A stretch of 64,000 bases of DNA, from assembly GCA_013151445.1 (NCBI GenBank), contig JAADIG010000137.1, positions 1 to 64,000 of the forward strand. Reading direction: 5' to 3'. A model generated the notes under the pieces. The model saw only the letters and a list, made by a program, of their open reading frames with translations, was not told the DNA's origin and did no database searches. A program made the position numbers and the translations under genes. How positions within the stretch are numbered: the first letter of the stretch is position 1; each line of letters opens with the position of its first letter. Positions 47,842-56,438 of the stretch are shown piece by piece. Origin of the DNA: Actinomycetota bacterium. GTDB taxonomy: Bacteria; Actinomycetota; Acidimicrobiia; Spongiisociales; UBA5794.

Positions 47842-48123
47842 GTGTTCACCCAGTTGATCGAGGCCTTGAAGGGAGCCGACTACGGTTGGCAGGACCTCGC
47901 AAACTGCCGAGGCGCAAATCCGGATCTGTTTTTTCCGGAACGCGGCGCATCGACACGGACGGCCAAGTCCATTTGCCGTGAGTGTTCGGTGAGACCCGAG
48001 TGTCTTGAGTTTGCCATCACGAGTTCAGAAAAGTTCGGTATTTGGGGAGCACTCTCCGAGCGCGAACGGCGCAAGATCCGCAAGGAACGTACCGCCGCGG
48101 CTGCTGCTCGTAAGGTCGGGTAG
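47842..48123 (+). CDS. whiB: WhiB-family regulator
   Basis: A 93-residue [4Fe-4S] regulator found only in Actinobacteria and their phages. It has four Cys (NCRGANPD; SICRECSVRPECLEF), the sigma-binding turn GIWGALSERERR, and a basic C-terminus RKIRKERTAAAAARK. The turn has Ala where G[VI]WGG is usual. GGGGAG lies 5 nt before GTG 47842, which I prefer to the GTG two codons earlier. It probably acts by binding the primary sigma factor. Which WhiB class it belongs to is not certain (nearest to WhiB1/2 by length). Confidence 0.92.
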   Translation: MFTQLIEALKGADYGWQDLANCRGANPDLFFPERGASTRTAKSICRECSVRPECLEFAITSSEKFGIWGALSERERRKIRKERTAAAAARKVG

Positions 48124-48170
48124 CTCTCCACCGGGAGGATTAGTCGGATCACATATATCGAGGTAGGTAC

Positions 48171-49085
48171 ATGGGTTGGGTCGTAGGTCTCGTTGTTGGT
48201 ATTGCCATCGTGGCGGTGTTTGTGTGGGTGCGGCGCATCTCGGTGGCGGCAGGACCGAGCGAGGCATCTCGCGAGGTTCCCGTTTCCGGACTGACCCTCG
48301 ACGTTCTCGAGTTCATCCCATCACTTGAACAGATAACGGTTGTTTTCGATGCTCCGCTCCCCGATGGCGATATCGGCGATGTGCTGCGTGATCTGTTGTT
48401 CGACGAGGCGCTACGAGTCGTCCGCCAGAAACGCCAGAGTGGTCTCCCTATCGACGGTATTGCAACGATCCGTGTGATCGGCATGCGCAACGGTGAACGT
48501 GTTGAGGTTGGTGTTCTCGAAGTAGAAGAACCGGGTGAGCTGCCGGAGCCGCCCGCGGTGCCGTTGCCACACATGCGAGCCACGGGGGACCCGTTCCGCG
48601 GCATGACGCAGGAGGAGTTGGATCTGGCTCCGAAGCTCAGGGACCGTTCCGGCGAGGACGGCATCGAACCGGTTGGTGAGATGTTGCGGTTCTCGGAACG
48701 AGTCGATGCCGGCCTGCGACTACGAGGTGTTGATCCATCCTCGGCTTCGCTTGCGGCGTTGACGACCACCTTGTTCGAACTCGCCGGTTACACCATCGAC
48801 ATACTGTCGCAGGACTCCTTCGTGGCGGCCCGCGACGGCGTCAAGACCTATGTTGCGATTGTGCCCCACGGCAGCGATGAACATCCCGAACTTCAGCCAT
48901 CGGAGATGACCTCGTTCGTTATCGACTTTCAGCAGTCCCGTGCGAATCGGGGGATTTTGGTCACCGACAAGTTCGGACCGTTCGACATCTATGCGATGGA
49001 AAAGCGGGTTCCCGATGTGCGGTTTGTGCCGCACGAGCGACTCCAAGCCTTCGTGGATTCGTTCGCACTCGATTGGGACAACTAA
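48171..49085 (+). CDS. Membrane-anchored protein with nuclease-fold-like C-terminus
   Basis: 304 residues. An N-terminal anchor (about 3-20, VVGLVVGIAIVAVFVWV) precedes a soluble part. The last 110 residues (FELAGYTIDIL; DGVKTYVAIVPH; FQQSRANRGILVTDKFG; FVPHERLQAFVDSF) have the strand order of Mrr-type restriction-endonuclease folds but lack the catalytic Glu/Gln-x-Lys. It may therefore be a non-catalytic relative. That reading is inference from pattern only. GAGG precedes the ATG. It sits between whiB and tatA. Confidence 0.65.
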   Translation: MGWVVGLVVGIAIVAVFVWVRRISVAAGPSEASREVPVSGLTLDVLEFIPSLEQITVVFDAPLPDGDIGDVLRDLLFDEALRVVRQKRQSGLPIDGIATIRVIGMRNGERVEVGVLEVEEPGELPEPPAVPLPHMRATGDPFRGMTQEELDLAPKLRDRSGEDGIEPVGEMLRFSERVDAGLRLRGVDPSSASLAALTTTLFELAGYTIDILSQDSFVAARDGVKTYVAIVPHGSDEHPELQPSEMTSFVIDFQQSRANRGILVTDKFGPFDIYAMEKRVPDVRFVPHERLQAFVDSFALDWDN

Positions 49086-49136
49086 CGAAGGTCGCAATCC
49101 GGGTAGAATCACCTTGTCCATCAAGGAGACCAACCA

Positions 49137-49307
49137 ATGTTCAGCAATCTCGGTGGTGGCGACTTTATCTGGATCCTTCTCATTGTCGTGGTCCTGTTCG
49201 GAGCCGCCAAGTTACCCAAGCTCGCCCGTTCGCTCGGTGCGTCTGCTTCCGAGTTCCGCAAGGGCCTCGAAGACGGTGCCGAGCAGGAACCTCCAGACAA
49301 GGAATAA
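49137..49307 (+). CDS. tatA: Twin-arginine translocase TatA
   Basis: 56 residues, below the ORF-track cutoff. MFSNLGGGDFIWILLIVVVLFGAAKLPKLARSLG gives the short N-terminus, one membrane helix, the FG hinge and the amphipathic helix of TatA/E, followed by an acidic tail. AAGGAG lies 8 nt before the ATG. It forms the pore for folded Tat substrates such as the AioB-like Rieske protein in this window. tatC is not here. Confidence 0.9.
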   Translation: MFSNLGGGDFIWILLIVVVLFGAAKLPKLARSLGASASEFRKGLEDGAEQEPPDKE

Positions 49308-49410
49308 CCACTCGACACGCGGCGATCGTTGTTCGTCGCGCAATATTCCCGTCCGCCCGGGAACCGATCCCAAAACACCGGCGTTAGCTAGGTGGAGAAT
49401 CGGGGAAGAC

Positions 49411-49920
49411 ATGGCAGAAGAACTCGTACCCGACTGGGAAGACGTGGCTCGTCGTTATGGGCGGAAAATCTACAACTATGCGTACCGGCTTACCGGTAAT
49501 CCTGACGACTCTGCCGACCTCGTCCAGGAGGTCCTGCTCAGGGTCCGCAAGGGTCTACAACGCTACACGCCCGGATCCTTCGAGGGATGGCTGTGGCGTA
49601 TCACCCGAAACGCCTTCCTTGACGACGTCCGTCGCCGCAAGCGACGACCCACGGTTCCTCTCGGTGACGACGACCGCGGCATTGGCAATCCCAGCCCGTC
49701 TCCCGATGAGGTGCTCTCCTCCGTCCGGCTTTCCGAGGATGTCCAAGCAGCGCTGCTCAAGCTCCCGATGGACTTCCGGGAATGTGTCGTGCTTTGCGAC
49801 GTTGTGGGACTTACCTATGACGAAATATCCGACGCCGTCGACATACCGGTGGGGACTGTCCGCAGCCGTATCCACCGCGGCCGCAAGATGCTCAGGGACA
49901 CGTTGACATGGCCTCTGTAA
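49411..49920 (+). CDS. ECF sigma factor (SigE-like)
   Basis: 169 residues. Region 2 shows YNYAYRLTGNPDDSADLVQEVLLRVRKGL and WLWRITRNAFLDDVRRRKRR. Region 4 shows LPMDFRECVVLCDVVGLTYDEISDAVDIPVGTVRSRIHRGRKML. There is no region 3, so it is ECF. GGGGAAG precedes the ATG. The larger ORF in the track is upstream read-through. The anti-sigma gene overlaps by 13 bases, so the pair is coupled. Confidence 0.93.
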   Translation: MAEELVPDWEDVARRYGRKIYNYAYRLTGNPDDSADLVQEVLLRVRKGLQRYTPGSFEGWLWRITRNAFLDDVRRRKRRPTVPLGDDDRGIGNPSPSPDEVLSSVRLSEDVQAALLKLPMDFRECVVLCDVVGLTYDEISDAVDIPVGTVRSRIHRGRKMLRDTLTWPL

Positions 49921-50537
49921 TACACGCGTGTGCGGTCGGGGAGTTGCTTTCGGCCTACCTCGACGGCGAACTCACGCGTGACGAGTTACATGTTGTGGTG
50001 GAACATCTCGACTCGTGTTTGGAGTGCATTGCGGAGTTCCACGAACTGCGCGATGCGCGCACCATGTTGCGCACACTGCCACGTCTTGAGGTCCCCGATC
50101 GTGCGCTCCCGGATATCCACTACGGTGCCGAACTTTCGGCGTACCTCGACGGCGAACTCCCGACTGGGGAGCAGCCAGTGGTTTTTGCACACATGGCGCT
50201 CTGTGAGAAATGCCGCAACGAGCTCTATGAGTTAGATGCGGCCCGCACGGCTGTCCGTGCGCTGCCACGCCTCGATGCGCTGCCCGACGGATCCGCCCAC
50301 GGCCGCGATGGTGATGCCAACGTAATCCCATTGCGACGCGGACGACGCTCCTGGTTAGCAGCGAGTGTTGCCGCGGCGGTCCTGGTTCTTTTCGTCTCCC
50401 TCACGAGCAGCGACCCGCAGGGCCCCGTTCTCGACCTTGAAGTGTTCAGCAACCAGCATGTCGCAAGGGAGTCGGTTCAGTCACCGGCGTCGCTGTTTAG
50501 CGCCGAGCTGACCGCCGTCGACGTGAGCAATCCGTGA
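49908..50537 (+). CDS. Membrane anti-sigma factor with two ZAS-like zinc domains
   Basis: 209 residues. Two repeats share the ASD/ZAS pattern: H-x12 then LSAYLDGEL, then VEHLDSCLEC (residues about 7-42); and HYGAELSAYLDGEL then FAHMALCEKC (about 71-105). A membrane segment (SWLAASVAAAVLVLFVSL) lies near 147-165 and an external tail follows. It should hold the ECF sigma factor at the membrane until released. The tandem ZAS domains with near-identical SAYLDGEL cores look like an internal duplication, which is unusual. The stop overlaps the RseB-like GTG (GTGA). Confidence 0.85.
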   Translation: MASVIHACAVGELLSAYLDGELTRDELHVVVEHLDSCLECIAEFHELRDARTMLRTLPRLEVPDRALPDIHYGAELSAYLDGELPTGEQPVVFAHMALCEKCRNELYELDAARTAVRALPRLDALPDGSAHGRDGDANVIPLRRGRRSWLAASVAAAVLVLFVSLTSSDPQGPVLDLEVFSNQHVARESVQSPASLFSAELTAVDVSNP

Positions 50538-51457
50538 GTTCGCATCGTCTTGTCGCCACGCTTCTGGCGGGTCTTGTTTCGGTCGCCCTGGTTGCACCCG
50601 CCAGCGCCGATGACACCATCGCGACGGACCAGTCGCGCAACGAGATCTACAGCGGCGTTCGTGTTGTCGTGAGCATCTGGGACGGTGTTGCGTCGGCGGG
50701 TGTGTATGACATTGAGCACATTGGGGACATGGAGTATGTGTCGATCGACGGTGCGTGGCTCGTCCTGGGGGAAGGCTCCGCGACCTCCGGTGGTGGTGGC
50801 ATGGCACTCGCCGGTTGGTCCGACATTGCCCTGTCGGATAAGTATCAGGTTCGATCTGCGGTGGGGAAGTCGATGCTGGGACGGACCACCCGAATGGTGG
50901 AGGTCATGGAGGGGGATCTGGTGCGAAGCAAGTTCCGCTTCGATATCCGGACCGGAGCGCCGTTGTCCACAAAGATCTTCGACGGTGACGGCGAGCTGTT
51001 CCGGTCATCGACGATGGTGTCGTTCGGCAGAGCCAATCTGCGTCTGTATCGAGAACTACTGGAAACCGGCACTCAGGACATCATGATGTCCGTCGCGCTC
51101 GGTGATGCGCTGCCCGAGAAGGTCGCGGGGTATCAGGTCGCCGACGTGTACGAAATGAACGGTGGGGGCCAGCAGGTGTTCTACTCCGATGGCCTCTTTT
51201 CGTTCTCTGTATTTACCCTTGCGAAGAACACGACCGTGAGCGAACTCGCCGAAGCTGACGAAGTCACGATTGGGTCCGGGAAGTACCGCAGGTTCGCTTC
51301 GCCAACGGTCGTTTGGGTGACTTGGACGGCTGGTGACGTGACCTACGTGCTTGTGGGTGACGTGCCACCCGACCACCTGGAGGCCGTCCTTGCCGAGCTA
51401 CCGAAACCGTCGCGGGGGAACTTCTTGACCCGCTGGTGGGGAAGAATGTTCGGCTAA
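50534..51457 (+). CDS. RseB/MucB-like sigma-regulatory protein
   Basis: 307 residues with an N-terminal signal (LLAGLVSVALVAPASA). The fold reads like RseB: NEIYSGVRVV near the start, a long YVSIDGAW...LVLGEG strand region, FRFDIRTGAPLSTKIFDGDGELF in the middle (the classic RseB/LolA-like motif), then a second domain with YSDGLFSFSVFTLAK. In proteobacteria RseB guards the anti-sigma RseA. Here it is the third gene of a sigma/anti-sigma/RseB cassette. It should act outside the membrane. Confidence 0.8.
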   Translation: MSSHRLVATLLAGLVSVALVAPASADDTIATDQSRNEIYSGVRVVVSIWDGVASAGVYDIEHIGDMEYVSIDGAWLVLGEGSATSGGGGMALAGWSDIALSDKYQVRSAVGKSMLGRTTRMVEVMEGDLVRSKFRFDIRTGAPLSTKIFDGDGELFRSSTMVSFGRANLRLYRELLETGTQDIMMSVALGDALPEKVAGYQVADVYEMNGGGQQVFYSDGLFSFSVFTLAKNTTVSELAEADEVTIGSGKYRRFASPTVVWVTWTAGDVTYVLVGDVPPDHLEAVLAELPKPSRGNFLTRWWGRMFG

Positions 51458-51465
51458 ACGAACCC

Positions 51466-52662
51466 TTACCGGAGTTCCGCTCGTGCGACAACCATGCGGT
51501 GTACTTCGTCGGGGCCGTCGGCGATTCGCAGAGTACGTGCAAATGCGTACATGCGCGAGAGGCCAAAGTCATCACCAATACCGGCGCCACCGTGTGCCTG
51601 GATTGCCTTGTCAATCACCCACAGCGCGGAATTCGGTGCCACTACCTTGATGGCTGATACGTCAACACGGGCTGCTCGGCTGCCCATCGTGTCGATCTTC
51701 CAAGCGGCATGCATGACAAGAAGTCGGGCCTGATCGATGCGCATGCGTGACTCGGCGATCCATTCCTGGATAACCGCGTTGTCGGCCAGCGGGCCCCCGA
51801 ATGCCTTGCGTAGCTTCACCCGCTTCTTCATCATGTCGAGAGCCCGTTCGGCCATGCCGATAACCCGCATGCAATGGTGGATGCGTCCCGGTCCGAGACG
51901 AGCCTGGGCGATCTGGTAACCCGATCCTGGTTCTCCAATGATGTTTGCCGCCGGGACCCGCACATTGTTGTAGGCGATCTGGCTGTGGCCACCTCGTTCG
52001 TGAAATCCGAACACCGGGAGGTCGCGTTCAACGATCATGCCGGGAGTGTCCATGGGGACCAGGATCATGGAGAACCGCTGTTTCGGCGGTGCATCGGGGT
52101 TGGTGACACCCATCACGATCGAGATCTTGCACTCCTTCGAGGAAGCCCCGGTGATCCACCACTTGCGGCCGTTGACCACGAAGTCTTCCCCGTCGGCAAC
52201 GATCGACGTTTCCAGGTTGCGAGGGTCGCTGCTGGCAACCCGCGGCTCTGTCATCGAAAACGCCGAACGAATCTCTCCGGCGAGGAGTGGAACCAGCCAC
52301 TCCTGCTGCTGGTCATGGGACCCAAACGTTGTCAGCACTTCCATATTGCCGGTATCGGGGGCGGCACAGTTGGTTGCCTCGGGTGCGATTTCGGCCGAGC
52401 GCCCCATGATCTCGGCGAGTGGTGCGTAGTCGACGTTGGAAAGACCGGGTCCCCATTCGTCGTCGGGCAGGAACAGGTTCCAAAGACCCTTTTCCTTGGC
52501 GATCTCCTTGAGAGCCCGCAGAACCGAGGTACCGGAGTACGGATCGTCGGATGCTTCCATCTCGGCGAGGTTGGCCTTCTCGGCTCGGTAGACGTGCTCG
52601 TCCATGAATGTGAGCAATTCCTCACGTAGACCCTCACACCGCTCACTCATTCCGAAATCCAT
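51466..52662 (-). CDS. Acyl-CoA dehydrogenase
   Basis: 398 residues, FAD-dependent. The FAD/substrate block is SAFSMTEPRVASSDPRNLETSI with FVVNGRKWWITGAS, and the C-terminal AIQAHGGAGIGDDFGLSRMYAFARTLRIADGPDEVH is the family end signature. Chain-length preference is unknown. AAGGAGG lies before ATG 52662, so I drop the first 16 ORF residues. It lies back-to-back with the RseB-like gene (8 bases between convergent stops) and 80 bases downstream of phoU in the same direction. Confidence 0.93.
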   Translation of the reverse strand: MDFGMSERCEGLREELLTFMDEHVYRAEKANLAEMEASDDPYSGTSVLRALKEIAKEKGLWNLFLPDDEWGPGLSNVDYAPLAEIMGRSAEIAPEATNCAAPDTGNMEVLTTFGSHDQQQEWLVPLLAGEIRSAFSMTEPRVASSDPRNLETSIVADGEDFVVNGRKWWITGASSKECKISIVMGVTNPDAPPKQRFSMILVPMDTPGMIVERDLPVFGFHERGGHSQIAYNNVRVPAANIIGEPGSGYQIAQARLGPGRIHHCMRVIGMAERALDMMKKRVKLRKAFGGPLADNAVIQEWIAESRMRIDQARLLVMHAAWKIDTMGSRAARVDVSAIKVVAPNSALWVIDKAIQAHGGAGIGDDFGLSRMYAFARTLRIADGPDEVHRMVVARAELR

Positions 52663-52742
52663 ACCGGCCTCCTTAGGTTCGGAGGCTACCCGCACAACCC
52701 GATACGACACAAAATCAGTAACGACGTTTCCGGACGAGCGGA

Positions 52743-53417
52743 TCAGTCGGCGTTCGGGAACTTTGCGGTCACGATGTACGTGACGTGTTCGCCGATATTG
52801 ACGGCGTGGTCGGCGATTCGCTCGAGGAACCGTCCGACGCGTGTGAGCGCAACCGCCGTCGTGAGGCCAATCTCATCCGCCTGCTGGCCGATCTCGGTGT
52901 AGAGAATCGACACCAGGTCATCGACCACGTCGTCCGCGGCGTCGAGGGTGATTCCGGCATCGGCTGGAAGCTCGGCGATTGCGGTCACGCACTGTCCGAA
53001 CACCGACCCGACCGCCGCCACGATGTCTGCAATGCGCGCCCGCAGCAGGGGATTGTCGGGGAATCCTCCTTCGCGTTCGAGCATCTTTGCGCAGTTCACG
53101 ACCAAGTCCCCCGAGCGCTCGATCTCATACAGCATGCGGGTCGCCGAAACGAGGAAGCGCAGGTCGCTCGCAACGGGTGCCTGGCGGGCAATTGTTTCGA
53201 ACGTCGAGGTGTCGAGACGGGTGTACATTTCGTTGATGGCGAGATCCGCGTTCTTGATCTCAGGCACGAGGTCGAGTCTGCTTTCGGCCATCGCAATACC
53301 TGCCCGGTCGAGGTTCTCGAGCACGAGCGACCCCATTGTCTCTAAGCCGGACTGGATCTCGCCGAGCAGCGACGAGAATCTGCTGCGAAGGTCATCGTCT
53401 GAGGTTGGTATGTTCAT
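52743..53417 (-). CDS. phoU: Phosphate-transport regulator PhoU
   Basis: 224 residues, two three-helix PhoU repeats with the metal motifs ARQAPVASDLRFLVSATRMLYEIERSGD and RVGRFLERIADHAVNIGEHV (E/D-x3-D). It links PstSCAB occupancy to the sensor kinase. It lies 10 bases after pstB in the pst operon. Confidence 0.95.
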   Translation of the reverse strand: MNIPTSDDDLRSRFSSLLGEIQSGLETMGSLVLENLDRAGIAMAESRLDLVPEIKNADLAINEMYTRLDTSTFETIARQAPVASDLRFLVSATRMLYEIERSGDLVVNCAKMLEREGGFPDNPLLRARIADIVAAVGSVFGQCVTAIAELPADAGITLDAADDVVDDLVSILYTEIGQQADEIGLTTAVALTRVGRFLERIADHAVNIGEHVTYIVTAKFPNAD

Positions 53418-53427
53418 GGGAGCCTCC

Positions 53428-54333
53428 CTAGCCGAACCGGCCGGTGATGTAGTCCTCGGTCGCTTGCTGATTCGGGTTCGTGAAGATGGTACCGGTCCCG
53501 GCGTACTCGACGAGGTATCCGGTGCGTTGTCCCTGGTCGTCCACTCGAATATTGAAGAAGGCCGTACGGTCGGATACCCGGGCGGCCTGTTGCATGTTGT
53601 GAGTCACTATGACGATCGTGTAGTCGTGCTTGAGATCCTGCATGAGGTCTTCGATGCGCAGCGTCGCGATGGGGTCGAGCGCCGATGCGGGTTCGTCCAT
53701 AAGCAAAACGTCGGGGTTGGTGGCGATCGCTCGTGCAATGCACAGACGCTGTTGTTGTCCACCGGACAACGCGTAGGCCGAGGTCTTGAGCCGGTCCTTT
53801 ACCTCGTCCCACAATGCGGCACGCTCAAGCGCGTCGCGGACAACGTCGTCCATGTCCCCGGAGAAACCGGCGATCTTCGGTCCGAACGCAACGTTGTCGT
53901 AGATCGACTTCGGGAATGGGTTCGGTTTCTGGAACACCATGCCGATACGCCGCCGGACCTCCACAGCGTCAACACTTTTACCATAGAGGTCGACACCGTG
54001 GTAGGAGATCGAGCCCTCGATCCGTGCGATCTCGATGATGTCGTTCATCCGGTTGAAGCAACGTAGCACGGTCGATTTGCCGCACCCCGAGGGTCCGATA
54101 AGTGCGGTGATCTCGTTCTTATGGATCTCCATGGAAACACCTGCGACGGCGACGTTATCGCCGTAACGAACACTGAGGTTACGGACGTCGAACACGGCCT
54201 CCCCTGTCGGACCGGTCTCGGGTGGGTGTTTCGAGGGTGAGTCGGCGAGTGTGACCCTCGGAGTCGATCTTGCGACGACCCCCGGTTCGGGTACGGATGG
54301 GGAAATGGACATTGCTTCGGTTAGATCAGTCAC
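53428..54333 (-). CDS. pstB: Phosphate ABC transporter ATPase
   Basis: 301 residues. Walker [10 protein letters not shown], signature [14 protein letters not shown], Walker [17 protein letters not shown]-loop [13 protein letters not shown]. It carries a 60-residue Pro/Thr-rich N-terminal extension beyond E. coli PstB. The GTG start overlaps the pstA stop (GTGA). The ORF-track start at 54465 would overlap pstA. MSISPSVP a few codons in is an alternative start. Confidence 0.95.
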   Translation of the reverse strand: MTDLTEAMSISPSVPEPGVVARSTPRVTLADSPSKHPPETGPTGEAVFDVRNLSVRYGDNVAVAGVSMEIHKNEITALIGPSGCGKSTVLRCFNRMNDIIEIARIEGSISYHGVDLYGKSVDAVEVRRRIGMVFQKPNPFPKSIYDNVAFGPKIAGFSGDMDDVVRDALERAALWDEVKDRLKTSAYALSGGQQQRLCIARAIATNPDVLLMDEPASALDPIATLRIEDLMQDLKHDYTIVIVTHNMQQAARVSDRTAFFNIRVDDQGQRTGYLVEYAGTGTIFTNPNQQATEDYITGRFG

Positions 54334-55280
54334 TGTTGGTTCCGATCGAATCGGTTTCGGATAATGATGGCGGCCGCATTCGCTGTGAGGAGCATTGCGA
54401 GGAGTACGACGATCGCCGCGGGCGCCAACGTATCGGCGAACTGGACATCGTTTTGTTTGCTCCATGAAAGGATAACCACGGGCAGGGCCGTGTAACTACC
54501 GGTGACCCGTTCGACGAACGTGGCGTCCGCTGCCGCGGCGAAGAACCCGGTTGCCACACCGATGACAAGCAAAGGCGCGGTTTCGCCAAACGCCCGTGCG
54601 ATGGCCAGGACCGCACCGGTGAGGATCCCCGGCGCAGCCGACGGTATTACCTGGTGGCGAATCACTTCCCATTTGGTAGCTCCGACCCCGAAGCCTGCTT
54701 CGCGGATCGTCTGTGGAACGGCGCGGAGGGCTTCCGATGTTGTGATGATCACGATCGGTAGCACGAGCACTGCCATGGTGACACCGGCGGCGAGAATGTT
54801 ACGCCCGCTGCTTGTCCCTGACAGCCCGATGAGGTTCACGACCCGGACAAAAATCGCCAGGCCGAGGAGGCCGTAGACGATCGACGGGACGCTGGCGAGA
54901 TTGCGAACATTCGTGCGCAGCAGATTGGTGAGCCGCCCCCGCGATGCGTATTCCTCGAGATAGACAGCGGTGCCGATACCGAGTGGAAACGCGATGACAG
55001 TCACCAGCGCCGCAATGCCGGCCGAACCCACGATCCCGGACCAGACCCCGGCTGTCGCCGGATCGAGCGACAGCGGGGATGTGATGAAGTCGAGACCGCG
55101 CTCCTGGAACGTTGGTACCGCTCCGGCCGTGATGCTGGTGAGCAGGGTCACGAGGATGAGGAGCGACGTCAACAGGGCCATGAGCAGCGCTGCCCGAAAT
55201 ACGATGGAACCGATCGGTACCCGTTTGCCAGCAAGGTGTTGGGCGACGATCTCGGTCGTTGTGGGAGCTGACACGACCAT
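54330..55280 (-). CDS. pstA: Phosphate ABC transporter permease PstA
   Basis: 316 residues with six hydrophobic segments. The EAA-like coupling loop reads [25 protein letters not shown], followed by [14 protein letters not shown], the PstA signature. The ATG overlaps the pstC stop by one base (TGATG). Confidence 0.93.
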   Translation of the reverse strand: MVVSAPTTTEIVAQHLAGKRVPIGSIVFRAALLMALLTSLLILVTLLTSITAGAVPTFQERGLDFITSPLSLDPATAGVWSGIVGSAGIAALVTVIAFPLGIGTAVYLEEYASRGRLTNLLRTNVRNLASVPSIVYGLLGLAIFVRVVNLIGLSGTSSGRNILAAGVTMAVLVLPIVIITTSEALRAVPQTIREAGFGVGATKWEVIRHQVIPSAAPGILTGAVLAIARAFGETAPLLVIGVATGFFAAAADATFVERVTGSYTALPVVILSWSKQNDVQFADTLAPAAIVVLLAMLLTANAAAIIIRNRFDRNQQ

Positions 55281-56197
55281 CAGTAGCGCTCCTGGACACG
55301 TCTGACTAGCCGATCACTAGCAATGTTGAGGACGAGGGTCATGAGGAAGAGGAGCAGCGCGACTGCGAAGAGGCTCTGGAATGCGGTCCCCTCACCAACT
55401 ACCTGATCCGATCCGGTCGCCAGTGATGCAATCGCGGCGGTCATCGTTTGTCCCGGTCCGAGAACGTTGAAGCTCCGCAATGATCCTCCGACGGCGCCAG
55501 CGGCCATGAACACGACCATTGTCTCGCCGATTGCGCGCGAGATCCCGAGAATCATTGCCGCCACGATTCCGGATGCGGCCGCCGGGTAGACCACTCGGCG
55601 GACCGTTGTCGAGCGACGCGCACCGAGACCAAAGGCGGCTTCGCGTAGATGCTTGGGAACCGCCCGCATCGCATCCTCGGCGACCGACGCAATGATCGGA
55701 ATTGTGAGGACCCCAACACCGATCCCGGCGGCCGCCATCGAGAACACCGACGCATCCGTGAAACGTTGGACGATATTCGGGCTAATCCAAACGAGTGCAA
55801 AAAAGCCGATGACCACCGAGGGTATGCCAGCGAGAATCTCGATGATTGGTTTGAGCACACTGCGAGCACGAGGACGGGCGAACTCGGAGAGGTAGGTCGC
55901 CGTTCCGAGGCCGAGAGGTGCTGCGACGACCATTGCGAGCAACGTAATGAGCACGGTGGCGCCGACGATGGTGAGCAAGTCAAAGAGGCCTCGGCGTGGA
56001 AACCAACCCAGCGTCCACAGGGGATTCCCATCGCCGAAGTCGAGGCCGGATACAAAGGTCGCGGATTCGCGGAGGAGTGTCGTGATGATGGCGATGCTGA
56101 CAGCGAGCGACACGGCCGCCATAGCGATGAGGAGTCGGCGTACCCGTCGTTCACGCCGGTGGCGTTTTGGGCTGCCGGTGAGGTCCATACCCTCCAT
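55280..56197 (-). CDS. pstC: Phosphate ABC transporter permease PstC
   Basis: About 305 residues. The coupling loop AVPKHLREAAFGLGARRSTTVRRVVYPAA and ISRAIGETMVVFMAAGA are PstC hallmarks. The basic N-terminus HRRERRVRRL precedes the first helix. AAGGAGG lies upstream of tandem ATG codons, and 56197 gives the better spacing. It is separated from pstS by 241 bases with a strong hairpin. Confidence 0.92.
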   Translation of the reverse strand: MEGMDLTGSPKRHRRERRVRRLLIAMAAVSLAVSIAIITTLLRESATFVSGLDFGDGNPLWTLGWFPRRGLFDLLTIVGATVLITLLAMVVAAPLGLGTATYLSEFARPRARSVLKPIIEILAGIPSVVIGFFALVWISPNIVQRFTDASVFSMAAAGIGVGVLTIPIIASVAEDAMRAVPKHLREAAFGLGARRSTTVRRVVYPAAASGIVAAMILGISRAIGETMVVFMAAGAVGGSLRSFNVLGPGQTMTAAIASLATGSDQVVGEGTAFQSLFAVALLLFLMTLVLNIASDRLVRRVQERY

Positions 56198-56345
56198 CAT
56201 CCGCCTCCTTCGGCGTGTGGTCGTAGGCGGGAGGGACTGCTGCATGTGCTCGGCCGTCTCTCCCGCCCTACGAATCTATCGAACATGGCGGTCTCCCGGA
56301 GCGGTGTCCAGGACCGCTGGTGGTGCGGGGGACAGACCCGAATGG

Positions 56346-56377
56346 CCCCGGTCGCAGCGGGCCGGCTGCGACCGGGG
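56346..56377 (-). terminator. Intercistronic hairpin between pstS and pstC
   Basis: CCCCGGTCGCAGC and its exact 13-bp complement enclose a 6-nt loop. No T-run follows on the minus strand, so it may stabilise the pstS mRNA or slow transcription rather than end it. That would favour more PstS than PstCAB. Confidence 0.6.
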
Positions 56378-56438
56378 GAACCAGTGGTGTTCCGCACATC
56401 ATGATGGGGGTACTGCGTCATTCGGGGAGCCTCGGTAT

